This document shows positions 44,876 through 52,924 of a stretch of 64,000 nt of DNA, in pieces; position 1 is the stretch's first letter, and every line of letters begins with the position of its first letter. Origin of the DNA: Sneathiella chinensis (GTDB lineage Bacteria; Pseudomonadota; Alphaproteobacteria; Sneathiellales; Sneathiellaceae); contig NZ_VNWN01000002.1 of NCBI RefSeq assembly GCF_012720115.1, forward strand, positions 1,054,001 to 1,118,000. The letters are read 5' to 3'. The position numbers and the translations under genes were made by a program. The notes below the pieces were generated by a model. That model was not told where the DNA came from. It searched no databases and saw only the letters and a program-made list of their open reading frames with translations.

Positions 44876-44975
44876 CTTTCCCCTCGTCCCGAGTTGAGAA
44901 TGGACGGTCATTGTTGATTGTCACGATGTACAAGGAGGGCGGGCGCCGCAGCGGCCTGCCCGGATAAATCTGCGG

Positions 44976-45464
44976 TTATTTTTTGCGAAAGGCATCCAGG
45001 GTGATAACTTCCCCGGCTTTTTCGTCTGTGGAACCCTTGCTTGCCTCTTCTGCGTCGGAAGGGCTGTCTTCCATGGCAGGGGCTTGTTCTTCCCCGGCGT
45101 CTTCCAGATCCTCATCAAGGCTGAATTGCAAGCCAAACTGAACGGACGGGTCCGCGAACGCAGTGACTGCGGCGAACGGAATGATCAGGGGTTCGCGTTT
45201 GTTGTTGAAGCTGAGTTCAAGACTGAAATGATCTTCTTCAACCGTCAGGTTCCAGAACTGGTGCTGCAGCACAATTGTCATTTCATCCTTGTACTTGTCG
45301 CGCAAGTGGTCGGGAATGGCAACGTCCGGATTACGGGTCGAAAAGGTGATGTAGAAATGCTGCTGGCCGGGGAGTCCGTTTTGTACGACATATCGCAGAG
45401 ATTCCCGGACAACGCTGAGCAAGGCTTTCTCTACGAGTTGATTATAGTTTATTTCGCTGTCCAT
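44976..45464 (-). CDS. sspB: ClpXP adaptor SspB (alpha type)
   Basis: A 162-residue adaptor. The N-terminal domain (about 1-115; MDSEINYNQLVEKALLSVVR, FYITFSTRNPDVAIPDHLRD, IVLQHQFWNLTV) binds the tmRNA-encoded degron. A flexible acidic linker (about 118-150) follows. The extreme C-terminus GEVITLDAFRKK is the ClpX-docking tail. The protein therefore carries ssrA-tagged proteins to ClpXP. It lies directly downstream of the tmRNA gene on the same strand, about 70 bases away. Met at 45464 is chosen over the GTG at 45473. Confidence 0.92.
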   Translation of the reverse strand: MDSEINYNQLVEKALLSVVRESLRYVVQNGLPGQQHFYITFSTRNPDVAIPDHLRDKYKDEMTIVLQHQFWNLTVEEDHFSLELSFNNKREPLIIPFAAVTAFADPSVQFGLQFSLDEDLEDAGEEQAPAMEDSPSDAEEASKGSTDEKAGEVITLDAFRKK

Positions 45465-45534
45465 CACACCCAAAATACTCCAGCTTTTTCTTTGGTTTCC
45501 TGCTGTTTTTCAGGGCCGCAGGGGGCCTAAATCA

Positions 45535-45828
45535 GTGGAGGGGCTTCTGTTGCCAGGTGCCCCTCCGAACCCCGTGTAGCGGCTGTTAAGCGGCTACGGC
45601 AAATGCTTCGTTGTTGTCGTTAGCATTTGTAAAGTTTGACCCCGATAACGGTGAAGTCTACCCGAGCGAAAGCAACATCTTTACTGCGCGCGTCGAACCT
45701 GTTTCGCCCCCAGCAAAAACACAGTCGGTCAAAAGAGACTGCGCTTATGGTGGAGGCGCCGGGTACCGCCCCCGGGTCCGCAACGTTTATTCCATGAAAC
45801 GTTTATCGCCATAGTCGGTTGCCCGACG
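45535..45828 (-). ncRNA. ssrA: Two-piece (circularly permuted) tmRNA
   Basis: Rescues stalled ribosomes and tags the unfinished protein. Read on the minus strand, an acceptor piece (about 45828-45748) comes first and ends in CTCCACCA, with CCA at 45748-45750. A 36-base spacer (45712-45747) follows. The coding piece then starts GGGGGCGAAACAGGTTCGACG (first base 45711), whose 5' end pairs with the acceptor. The tag frame (45624-45586) begins at resume codon GCT and encodes ANDNNEAFAVAA then TAA. A final hairpin (GGAGGGGC/GCCCCTCC) closes the 3' end near 45535. This gene order and the -VAA tag end are typical of alphaproteobacteria. End positions are estimates. Confidence 0.95.
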
Positions 45829-45834
45829 CCTCTT

Positions 45835-45863
45835 AATATAGTTGCAGATGTTCAAGATTGAAA
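45835..45863 (-). promoter_or_regulatory. Probable promoter of the tmRNA gene
   Basis: On the minus strand TTTCAA (45863-45858) and TATATT (45840-45835) are 17 bases apart and end about seven bases before the expected 5' end of the acceptor piece. The match to a housekeeping sigma promoter is fair. Confidence 0.6.
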
Positions 45864-45878
45864 GGGGCCAAATAAGGA

Positions 45879-46397
45879 TTATTCGCTGGCGCCCTGTTCC
45901 CGGTCCAGAATGTAAAAACTGTAAGGGAAATCATCCTTTTCCGAGGCTTCGTGATGTTCCTCGAAGGTGGTTTTCCAGTCTGCCGGGTCCAGTTCAGGGA
46001 ACAGGGTGTCCCCGTCAATGGTCGTATGAACGCGTGTCAGGTAAAGCCGGCTTAGAAGCGGCATGAACAGTTTGTAGATTTCCCCGCCGCCAACAACGGA
46101 GATTTCATCGGTGTTGCGGCTGGCGGCGTCCTGTGTGGCAAGCTCCAGCGCCTGTTCGATCGTTGTTGCGATCAGGGCACCGGGGGCCTCAAAGGCCGGG
46201 TCGCGGGTCAGGATGATCGAGGTTCTTCCCGGCAGCACACCGGGAAGGGACTGAAATGTTTTCCGGCCCATGATCATGGGCTTGTTCATGGTATTTTTCT
46301 TGAACCATTTCAGGTCGTTGGACAGGCGCCACGGCAGGTCATTTTCAACACCGATGACATTGTTTGTGGCAACGGCCACGACGGCGGCGATTTTCAC
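45879..46397 (-). CDS. folA: Dihydrofolate reductase
   Basis: A 172-residue DHFR that makes tetrahydrofolate with NADPH. Seen: VVAVATNNVIGVENDLPWRLSNDLKWFKK, split near residue 15, holding the Trp and the Asp-equivalent active-site residues; MGRKTFQSLPG near 43; and VVGGGEIYKLFMPL near 101. It starts 10 bases after thyA ends, the standard thyA-folA operon, where DHFR recycles the dihydrofolate released by thymidylate synthase. The C-terminus ends about 50 bases before the tmRNA 5' end, so the tmRNA promoter must lie in this short gap. Confidence 0.95.
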   Translation of the reverse strand: MKIAAVVAVATNNVIGVENDLPWRLSNDLKWFKKNTMNKPMIMGRKTFQSLPGVLPGRTSIILTRDPAFEAPGALIATTIEQALELATQDAASRNTDEISVVGGGEIYKLFMPLLSRLYLTRVHTTIDGDTLFPELDPADWKTTFEEHHEASEKDDFPYSFYILDREQGASE

Positions 46398-46407
46398 AGG
46401 CTCCCTC

Positions 46408-47202
46408 CTATACAGCGACGGGCGCAGGGATATGCGGGGCGGCCTCGTACCCTTTCAGGGTAAAGTCCTCGAACCGGAAGGCAAACAGGTCCTTGACGTC
46501 CGGGTTGATTTCCATGGTGGGCAACGGGCCCGGTGTACGGGTCAGTTGCAGGGCCGCCTGTTCCAGATGGTTGGAATAGATATGGGCATCCCCGAAACTG
46601 TGGACAAACTCGCCGGGTTCCAGATCGCACACCTGCGCGATCATCATGGTCAGCAGGGCGTAGGATGCGATGTTGAACGGGACGCCCAGAAAGATATCGG
46701 CGCTTCGCTGGTAAAGCTGGCAGGACAGTTTGCCGTCAGCCACATAAAACTGGAACAGGCAGTGACACGGGGGCAGGGCCATGTCGTCCACATCGGCGGG
46801 GTTCCAGGCGGTCACCAGCAGGCGCCGCGAATCCGGGTTGTTCCTGATCTGGTCCAGCAACTTGGTGATCTGGTCGATCTTGCCACCGTTCGGGGTGGGC
46901 CAGGACCGCCATTGATATCCATAGACGGGGCCAAGGTCGCCGTTTTCGTCGGCCCATTCATCCCAGATGCGTACCCCGTTTTCCTGAAGATAGCGGATGT
47001 TGGTATCGCCCGCCAAAAACCACAGAAGTTCGTGGATGATGGATTTCAGGTGCAGCTTCTTGGTGGTCAGGACCGGGAAGCCGTCGCCAAGGTCGAACCG
47101 CATCTGGTGGCCGAAGATGCTGTAAGTGCCGGTTCCGGTCCGGTCAGACTTGAAAGTTCCGGTTTCTTTTACGGTGTTCAGAAGGTCCAGATATTGTCTC
47201 AT
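46408..47202 (-). CDS. thyA: Thymidylate synthase
   Basis: A 264-residue ThyA, methylating dUMP to dTMP with methylene-tetrahydrofolate. The start at 47202 gives exactly the classical length; the upstream in-frame start adds five residues. Seen: [20 protein letters not shown] near residue 20, the nucleophile Cys in [12 protein letters not shown] near 146, [20 protein letters not shown] near 165 and IYSNHLEQ near 207. It is followed at 10 bases by folA. Confidence 0.96.
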   Translation of the reverse strand: MRQYLDLLNTVKETGTFKSDRTGTGTYSIFGHQMRFDLGDGFPVLTTKKLHLKSIIHELLWFLAGDTNIRYLQENGVRIWDEWADENGDLGPVYGYQWRSWPTPNGGKIDQITKLLDQIRNNPDSRRLLVTAWNPADVDDMALPPCHCLFQFYVADGKLSCQLYQRSADIFLGVPFNIASYALLTMMIAQVCDLEPGEFVHSFGDAHIYSNHLEQAALQLTRTPGPLPTMEINPDVKDLFAFRFEDFTLKGYEAAPHIPAPVAV

Positions 47203-47296
47203 TCTTCGGCATTCCACTCATGTCAGGGTTTCAGGAACTACTAGCATGGGGAGCGATGCAAGGAAAGTTTCCTGACCTGCCGCAGGAGGGGGCATT

Positions 47297-47339
47297 AAAA
47301 AAATACCGGAAACTTCAGGGGAGAAGGCCCGCTTTCCGG
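47297..47339 (-). terminator. Terminator after the DUF1491 gene
   Basis: On the minus strand CCGGAAA (47339-47333) pairs with TTTCCGG (47312-47306) and is followed by TA and a run of seven T. It ends the transcript of the tag/DUF1491 line before thyA. Confidence 0.7.
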
Positions 47340-47347
47340 AAAACCGG

Positions 47348-47689
47348 TCAGGTGGCGATTTTCTCGTCCAGAAGGTGGCGGCCTTCGCGATCCTCAATTT
47401 CCAGAACCCAGACATCCGGATCAAAGGACAACTGTTTCTGGATATAGGCGTCTGCCGACAATTCATCCACCCAGTCGGCCCCGGTTCCCTTTATCCACAT
47501 GCGGCTGCCATCTTCGAAATTGGTGGTTGGGGTCAGGACCATGCATTGACCATTCAGACGGTTTATCTTGATCAGGACCGTGCCGGCACTGTTATCGCCG
47601 CGCCGGACCACCATGACCGGAATGTTCCAGAACGCGCATTTCCGAATGTGGGCCTTGACCCAGATTTCGGCTTTCAGTTTTGGTTCCAT
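47348..47689 (-). CDS. DUF1491 family protein
   Basis: A 113-residue protein. The pattern KAEIWVKAHIRKCAFWNIPVMVVRRGD, split near residue 18, then GTVLIKINRLNG and a late WVLEIEDREGRHLLDE is that of DUF1491, a family largely limited to alphaproteobacteria and without known function. Two or three Trp residues are conserved in the middle (RMWIKGTGADWVDEL). It lies 27 bases after a small coiled protein gene and has its own terminator. Confidence 0.75.
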   Translation of the reverse strand: MEPKLKAEIWVKAHIRKCAFWNIPVMVVRRGDNSAGTVLIKINRLNGQCMVLTPTTNFEDGSRMWIKGTGADWVDELSADAYIQKQLSFDPDVWVLEIEDREGRHLLDEKIAT

Positions 47690-47716
47690 TAAATACGGTA
47701 TCCTGAGGGTGTAACG

Positions 47717-47908
47717 TTAAAGGGCGTCGCCGAATTCGAGCAACAGGGAAATTTCGTCCCGCAGGCGCAAAAGCTGGTTCCGCTGGCGAAGATTGTTTTC
47801 TCTTTCCCAGAAAGCGGCGTCCATTTCAAGTTTTTGAACGGCGCCGTCGCCATATTTATCCAGATAATAACGGGCCATTGTCGGGGTATGGGGGCGGCGG
47901 TTGGGCAT
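47717..47908 (-). CDS. Small hypothetical protein with coiled-coil tail
   Basis: A 63-residue frame with a clear ribosome site (AGGACC) before the ATG and only 16 bases from the tag gene upstream, so it is likely real and co-transcribed. The second half, FWERENNLRQRNQLLRLRDE and following LLLEF, predicts a short amphipathic coiled coil. The basic front (MPNRRPHTPTMARYYLDKYG) may bind nucleic acid. No family recognised. Confidence 0.6.
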   Translation of the reverse strand: MPNRRPHTPTMARYYLDKYGDGAVQKLEMDAAFWERENNLRQRNQLLRLRDEISLLLEFGDAL

Positions 47909-47924
47909 GGTCCTGTAAAATCAA

Positions 47925-48524
47925 TCAGAGCGACTTGACCTGTGAATGGCGGAAACAATCCACCTGATGATCGTTGATCATGCCAACGGCCTGCATGAAG
48001 GCATAGACGATTGTCGGGCCGACAAACTTGAAGCCGCGGGACTTGAGGTCTTTTGATATGGCTTGGCTCAGGGCGGTTTGGGCGGGAACCTCGGACATTG
48101 CTTTCCAGTTGTTCTGGAGAGGCTGCCCCTCCAGATACCCCCACAATAGATTGGAAAACCCGCCTTCTTTTTGTTCAATGTCGAGGAAAAGCTGCGCGCC
48201 CTTTATGGTTCCCTCGATCTTGGCCCGGTTGCGAACAATGCCGGTGTCCTGCATCAGGCTTTCCACCTTGTCTGGGCCATAGCCAGCGATCAGTTCCGGG
48301 TTGAAATTGTCGAAGGCGGCCAGAAAATTATCCCGTTTGCGAAGAATCGTGATCCAGGAAAGGCCCGCCTGAAAACCGTCCAGAATAAGTTTTTCGAACA
48401 GGGCCCGGCTGTCATGGATGGGCACGCCCCATTCCTCGTCATGATAGGCGACATATTGTGGATCATCCCCGCACCATTTGCAGCGGGGTTTGTTATCCTG
48501 TCCCAGATTGATGAGGTTTTCCAT
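47925..48524 (-). CDS. tag: DNA-3-methyladenine glycosylase I
   Basis: A 199-residue base-excision repair enzyme removing 3-methyladenine from alkylated DNA. Seen: CKWCGDDPQYVAYHDEEWGVP, split near residue 18, with the Zn-binding Cys and His; LFEKLILDGFQAGLSWITIL near 43; the helix-hairpin-helix region near 80-105 (ELIAGYGPDKVESL); and the late Zn ligands in VDCFRHSQV near 188. It is first in a line of three minus-strand genes ending at the terminator before thyA. Confidence 0.92.
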   Translation of the reverse strand: MENLINLGQDNKPRCKWCGDDPQYVAYHDEEWGVPIHDSRALFEKLILDGFQAGLSWITILRKRDNFLAAFDNFNPELIAGYGPDKVESLMQDTGIVRNRAKIEGTIKGAQLFLDIEQKEGGFSNLLWGYLEGQPLQNNWKAMSEVPAQTALSQAISKDLKSRGFKFVGPTIVYAFMQAVGMINDHQVDCFRHSQVKSL

Positions 48525-48596
48525 GGCGCTGCCTTTTTAAAATGTTCCCTGTTTGTTCGCGATTTTAGGGGCTCACTATCCTGTTGGCAAGAGGGG

Positions 48597-49481
48597 TTAT
48601 GCCTCCTCGCTGTCCAGATCGTCGGGAAGAACCACATACTCCGGTTTGCTGATCACAAGGCCTTCCGGGGACAAGGGAATATCATCCCGGCAGGCCGCGT
48701 GCCATTCCTTCAGGCGGGTCAGGGCAATCCCGTAAGGGCGGGAAAAGCCCTGCACAACGGCGATTTCCTTGCCATTCGCGGTGATGGGGTCCCCCGGTTC
48801 GATCTCTCCGTCAAGATGGAAGGCGAGAAACCGTTTGCGGATTTTGGCGCGGTGTTTTGTTCGGGCCGTCAGTTCCTGCCCCACATAACATCCCTTTGAA
48901 AAACTGACGCCTTGCAGTTCCTCGAAATTGGCTTCCAGCAGGAAGTTCTTTTCGGGCTGAATGTCGCTGCCGCCCTCGGGCACCCCAAGAGACAGGCGAT
49001 GGGCATCATAGTCCTGCTGGCTTGCCGGGTGGACCCCTGTGAAGGCGTCTTCTGTCAGGGAGGCTGGGGCCAGAACCCGAAGGCCCAGCGTCGCCAGCCG
49101 GGGGTCCTGATACTGCAGGACGGCTTCGGCAGGGACTGCCGAGGCACCAACCGCATCGCCAAACAGGGCAAAGACACAGAAATCCGTATTGGCATCTTCA
49201 AGGATCACGTCAGAGCGTAGCTTGTACATGGTGAGCCGCCGGGCGAGGTCGGCCGCCCGCTCTGCATGGGTATCCAGCAGGACGTGGTCCCCCCGATCGA
49301 TGATCAGGAAGTCGTGCAGGAATTTCCCTTGCGGTGTCAGCAGCGCCGCATAAACCACATCCCCTTCCTGTTGTCGGGACAGGTCATTGGTAACGAGGTT
49401 CTGGAGAAACGATTTTACATCCTTGCCAGAGAGGCGAAGGAGGGACCGGTTTGCCAGTCTGGCGACATACTGCATGGACAT
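48597..49481 (-). CDS. ygfZ: YgfZ/GcvT-fold folate-binding protein
   Basis: A 294-residue protein of the tetrahydrofolate-dependent YgfZ (IBA57) family, which supports assembly or repair of certain iron-sulfur enzymes. The signature KGCYVGQELTARTKHRAKIRK, split near residue 205, is present, including its conserved Cys. Sequence before it (FLQNLVTNDLSRQQ, LLTPQGKFLHDFLII) fits the GcvT fold. AGGG four bases before the ATG at 49481 sets the start; an earlier Met at 49499 lacks a ribosome site. It is divergent from pyrC. Confidence 0.9.
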   Translation of the reverse strand: MSMQYVARLANRSLLRLSGKDVKSFLQNLVTNDLSRQQEGDVVYAALLTPQGKFLHDFLIIDRGDHVLLDTHAERAADLARRLTMYKLRSDVILEDANTDFCVFALFGDAVGASAVPAEAVLQYQDPRLATLGLRVLAPASLTEDAFTGVHPASQQDYDAHRLSLGVPEGGSDIQPEKNFLLEANFEELQGVSFSKGCYVGQELTARTKHRAKIRKRFLAFHLDGEIEPGDPITANGKEIAVVQGFSRPYGIALTRLKEWHAACRDDIPLSPEGLVISKPEYVVLPDDLDSEEA

Positions 49482-49626
49482 GCTACCCTGCGAAGACATT
49501 GAATTGGGTCAAATTGGACCTGCATCTTATCATCCGCAAACGTCTTTGCAACAGACTGACCCTTGGCAAGACGCCGCGAGAGGTTTAAGTAAGGCCTATC
49601 AATTTCAATGGTAGGACCCTCGGAAC

Positions 49627-50946
49627 ATGAAAGCTGATCTGATCATCAAAAACGGAACTGTCGTTTCTGCACGCGGTATCGAGACAACGGATATTGCTGT
49701 CGTGGATGGTAAAATATCGGCGTTCGGAAACTTTCAGACTGCTGAAGCGGCCGAGGTTGTCGATGCAACGGGCCTGCATGTCTTTCCGGGGGTGATCGAT
49801 TCCCAAGTGCATTTCCGGGAGCCGGGACTGGAACATAAAGAGGATCTGGCCACAGGGACGGCCGCTGCGGCCCTTGGCGGGGTGACCGCGATCTTCGAGA
49901 TGCCGAACACCAAACCGTTGACCCTGACCGAAGCTGACATGCAGGACAAGGTTCGCCGCGGCCGGGAAAAGGCATGGACCGATTTTGCCTTCTTTATTGG
50001 CGCCGCAGCCGAGAATGTGTCCGAACTGCCCAAGCTGGAACGGACCGAGGGCGTCGCGGGCGTCAAGCTGTTCATGGGATCGTCCACAGGCAGTCTGCTG
50101 GTGGACCGGGACGAGGATATCCGCCGGGTTCTGGAAAATGGTGTCCGGCGCGTCGCCATCCATGCGGAGGACGAACCGCGCCTTCTGGAACGTCAGCATC
50201 TTGCCGTTGATACGGTGCTTAATCATCCGGTCTGGCGCGATGCGGAATGCGCCCTTCGGGCCACACAGCGGGTCCTGAAAATTGCCCGCGAGACAGGCCG
50301 CCGTATTCATGTGCTGCATGTCACCACGAAAGAGGAAATGGCCCTTCTTGCGGAATACAAGGATGTGGCGACAGTGGAAGTCACTCCGCAGCACCTGACA
50401 TTGAGCAGCCCGGACTGCTACGAGCAGCTTGGAAGCTACGCCCAGATGAACCCGCCCATTCGCGAAGAAGCACATCGGGCCGGTCTTTGGAAAGCCTTGC
50501 GGGATGGTGTGGTGGATGTGATCGGTTCCGACCATGCGCCGCATACAAAGGAAGAAAAGGCAAAGCCGTATCCACAAAGCCCGTCCGGGATGCCGGGGGT
50601 CCAGACCCTGTTCCCGCTGATGCTGGATCATTGCAACAAGGGCGAATTGTCCCTGCAGCACCTGATGGACCTGACCTCCGCCGGTCCGGCGCGGGTCTAC
50701 GGGATTGCCGGCAAGGGGCGTTTGTCGCTTGGTTATGACGGGGACTTCACGCTTGTGGATATGAAGCGCAAACAGGAAATCACGGAAGACTGGTTGGCCT
50801 CCAAATGTGGATGGTCACCTTTCGCCGGAAAAACCGTACAAGGTTGGCCGGTCGCCACGATCATTCGGGGCAATATTGTCATGCGGGACGGGGAATTGCA
50901 GGGAGCTTCACAGGGGCAGCCTGTCCGTTTCCAGGAATGCTTGTAA
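49627..50946 (+). CDS. pyrC: Dihydroorotase, class I
   Basis: A 439-residue zinc amidohydrolase of pyrimidine synthesis, closing carbamoyl-aspartate to dihydroorotate. Metal ligands and substrate residues are in VHFREPGLEHKED near residue 61, GVKLFMGSSTG near 147 (the Lys that becomes carbamylated), HAEDE near 178, HVLHVTT near 232 and GSDHAPHTKEEK near 302. The form is that of long, PyrC class I enzymes. Allantoinase is the main alternative, but the motif set and the lack of purine genes favour dihydroorotase. It has its own upstream space shared with ygfZ. Confidence 0.9.
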   Translation: MKADLIIKNGTVVSARGIETTDIAVVDGKISAFGNFQTAEAAEVVDATGLHVFPGVIDSQVHFREPGLEHKEDLATGTAAAALGGVTAIFEMPNTKPLTLTEADMQDKVRRGREKAWTDFAFFIGAAAENVSELPKLERTEGVAGVKLFMGSSTGSLLVDRDEDIRRVLENGVRRVAIHAEDEPRLLERQHLAVDTVLNHPVWRDAECALRATQRVLKIARETGRRIHVLHVTTKEEMALLAEYKDVATVEVTPQHLTLSSPDCYEQLGSYAQMNPPIREEAHRAGLWKALRDGVVDVIGSDHAPHTKEEKAKPYPQSPSGMPGVQTLFPLMLDHCNKGELSLQHLMDLTSAGPARVYGIAGKGRLSLGYDGDFTLVDMKRKQEITEDWLASKCGWSPFAGKTVQGWPVATIIRGNIVMRDGELQGASQGQPVRFQECL

Positions 50947-50977
50947 CAACTAACTATAATAAGAAGGAGTGAGTACC

Positions 50978-51967
50978 ATGACTGACAGCTTCAAGGCGTT
51001 GGTAATTGATGATGTGGACGGCAAGCAGGTTGCGGGCTTCAGGGACCTGACCGTTGCAGATCTTCCGGACTATGATGTTCTGGTCGAGATTTCCTATTCC
51101 ACACTCAACTACAAGGACGGTTTGGCAGTCTGCGGCAAGGGCATTGCCCGCCGTCGTCCCATGGTTGGCGGTGTCGATCTTGCCGGTACCGTGCTGGAAA
51201 GCGCGTCCCCCGATTTCAAGGCGGGTGACAAGGTTCTTGTCAACGGCTTCGGTCTCTCTGAAACCGAATGGGGAGGATACTCCCAGAAGCAGAAGCTGAA
51301 ATCCGAATGGCTGGTCAAGCTGCCGGAAGCGTTCTCCATGCATGATGCCATGGCAATCGGTACGGCGGGCTATACCTCCATGCTGTGTGTTCTGGCGCTG
51401 GAAAAAGCGGGCGTCAAGCCGGAGGATGGCGACATTCTGGTTACCGGTGCTGCTGGCGGCGTTGGCTCGTTCGCCGTGGCCCTGCTGGCCAAGCTTGGCT
51501 ACCGGGTTGTGGCGTCCACCGGACGCGAGGAAACCCACGCCTACCTGAAGAAAATCGGTGCCGCCGAGGTTATTTCCCGCGAGGAATGCTTGGGCAGTGG
51601 CCGTCCGTTCGACAAGGAACGCTGGGCCGGTGCCATCGACAGCGTGGGCAGCAAGACGCTGGCCGCTGTACTGGCACAGATGAAATATGGTGGTGCAGTT
51701 GCCGCTGTTGGTCTGGCCGGTGGTAACGACCTTCCGACAACGGTTCTGCCGTTTATCCTGCGTGGTGTTTCCCTGCTGGGTGTGGATTCTGTCATGGCGC
51801 CCATGGACAAGCGCGTCGAGGCATGGACCCGTCTGGCAACCGATCTGGATACATCCCTGTTCGCCGACATGATCACAACCGAGCCCATGAGCAACGTGAT
51901 CGATCTGGGCGCCCAGATCCTGAAAGGTCAGATTCAGGGCCGTGTCGTGATCGACGTGAACGCCTGA
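50978..51967 (+). CDS. acuI: Acrylyl-CoA reductase-like MDR oxidoreductase (AcuI/YhdH family)
   Basis: A 329-residue zinc-free quinone-oxidoreductase-like protein. AcuI reduces acrylyl-CoA to propionyl-CoA with NADPH, which detoxifies acrylate from DMSP or 3-hydroxypropionate. Seen: SYSTLNYKDGLAVCGKG near residue 34, VGGVDLAGTV near 58, GTAGYTSMLCVLALEKAGV near 122 and the NADPH loop VTGAAGGVGSFAVALLAKLGY near 148, split. AAGGAG lies nine bases before the ATG. The DmdC-type dehydrogenase elsewhere in the window could fit DMSP use, but no other dmd/ddd genes are seen. Confidence 0.85.
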   Translation: MTDSFKALVIDDVDGKQVAGFRDLTVADLPDYDVLVEISYSTLNYKDGLAVCGKGIARRRPMVGGVDLAGTVLESASPDFKAGDKVLVNGFGLSETEWGGYSQKQKLKSEWLVKLPEAFSMHDAMAIGTAGYTSMLCVLALEKAGVKPEDGDILVTGAAGGVGSFAVALLAKLGYRVVASTGREETHAYLKKIGAAEVISREECLGSGRPFDKERWAGAIDSVGSKTLAAVLAQMKYGGAVAAVGLAGGNDLPTTVLPFILRGVSLLGVDSVMAPMDKRVEAWTRLATDLDTSLFADMITTEPMSNVIDLGAQILKGQIQGRVVIDVNA

Positions 51968-52001
51968 TTTTTTATGACATATCCCTGTCACCGGGGAAAA
52001 G

Positions 52002-52031
52002 AAAAGGGCTGGTTTTCACCAGCCCTTTTTT
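52002..52031. terminator. Bidirectional rho-independent terminator
   Basis: AAAAGGGCTGG (52002-52012) pairs with CCAGCCCTTTT (52019-52029) around TTTTCA, then TT. It lies between the convergent acuI-like and cysQ genes and can serve both. Confidence 0.9.
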
Positions 52032-52036
52032 GTTGT

Positions 52037-52852
52037 TCAGATGTTGCCTTTTGCAACGAAGAAGGGATTGTCATGCCCTTCCTTGCCATAGGCAAGCGGC
52101 GCACCGTCCAGCGTTTCCACCGTGCCCCCGGCTGCTTCCAGAATGGCCTGACCGGCGCCAATATCCCATTCCATGGTCCGGCCAAGGCGGGGATAGAGGT
52201 CCGCCGCGCCTTCCGCCACAAGGCAAAGCTTCAGGGATGACCCCGCGCTGATCAGGTCGGCAACCTTGAAGTTGGCAATATAGTCGTCTGTTTCCGGGGT
52301 TCTGTGGGACCGGCTGGCAACAACGGTCAGACCTTCCGCCGGGGCGGGGCGAACAGAAAGGCGGCTTAGCGTGCCATCCTGATCCTTGCGCCAGGCATCG
52401 CCAGGGCCAGAGGCATAATAGGTGGTGTTCTTTGCCGGAACATGGATCACGCCCATGGTCGGTTTGCCTTGCTCGACAAGGGCGATGTTCACGGTAAATT
52501 CACCGCGCTTGTGGATGAATTCCTTGGTGCCGTCCAGCGGATCAACCAGCCAGAACACGCCGCCAGACAGATCGGGGGAATGCCCCGCGGCCACGCTTTC
52601 CTCTGCCAGAACGGGGATGTCCGGTGTCAGGTCTTTCAGGCCGGACAGGATGACTTTTTCTGCGGCCACGTCGGCCTCTGTCACGGGGGAGGCGTCGTTC
52701 TTGGTTTGAACGTCAAAATCCTGATTGTAGATGGCAAGGATTTTCTCTCCGGCCTCAATGGCAATCCTGACGAGGTTTTCGGTAACAGACGGGCGGTCAA
52801 GGTCCATGTCTTTGTCGTCCTGTTTGGCGTTTTTTCGGATGGGTGCCACCAT
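52037..52852 (-). CDS. cysQ: 3'(2'),5'-bisphosphate nucleotidase CysQ
   Basis: A 271-residue Mg-dependent phosphatase of the inositol-phosphatase fold that removes the 3' phosphate of PAP, a by-product of sulfate assimilation and carrier-protein loading. Metal motifs are LAEESV near residue 82, WLVDPLDGTKEFIHKRGEFT near 101 and EWDIGAGQAILEAAGG near 228. The pattern DGTKEFI is diagnostic of CysQ rather than inositol monophosphatase. Met at residue 16 is an alternative start. It is divergent from fdhD, 72 bases away. Confidence 0.92.
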   Translation of the reverse strand: MVAPIRKNAKQDDKDMDLDRPSVTENLVRIAIEAGEKILAIYNQDFDVQTKNDASPVTEADVAAEKVILSGLKDLTPDIPVLAEESVAAGHSPDLSGGVFWLVDPLDGTKEFIHKRGEFTVNIALVEQGKPTMGVIHVPAKNTTYYASGPGDAWRKDQDGTLSRLSVRPAPAEGLTVVASRSHRTPETDDYIANFKVADLISAGSSLKLCLVAEGAADLYPRLGRTMEWDIGAGQAILEAAGGTVETLDGAPLAYGKEGHDNPFFVAKGNI

Positions 52853-52924
52853 ATCGGAAAATCGGGGGCTGTCATCCTCTCTTTACAGCTTTACAGGAAA
52901 AGAATTCGTCCCATTATAGCCTGT

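Noticed and set aside
43451-44917. 488-codon plus-strand frame opposite fumarase
   Set aside because: The minus strand encodes class I fumarase with all cluster cysteines; the plus frame has no recognisable domain.
45611-45814. 67-codon plus-strand frame between sspB and folA
   Set aside because: The region is the tmRNA gene read on the other strand; the frame runs across both tmRNA pieces.
46270-47244. 324-codon plus-strand frame across folA and thyA
   Set aside because: Both real genes lie on the minus strand with textbook motifs and spacing.
49627-50946. Allantoinase as the identity of the amidohydrolase
   Set aside because: The FREPG motif is shared, but overall motifs fit class I dihydroorotase and no purine-degradation genes are nearby.
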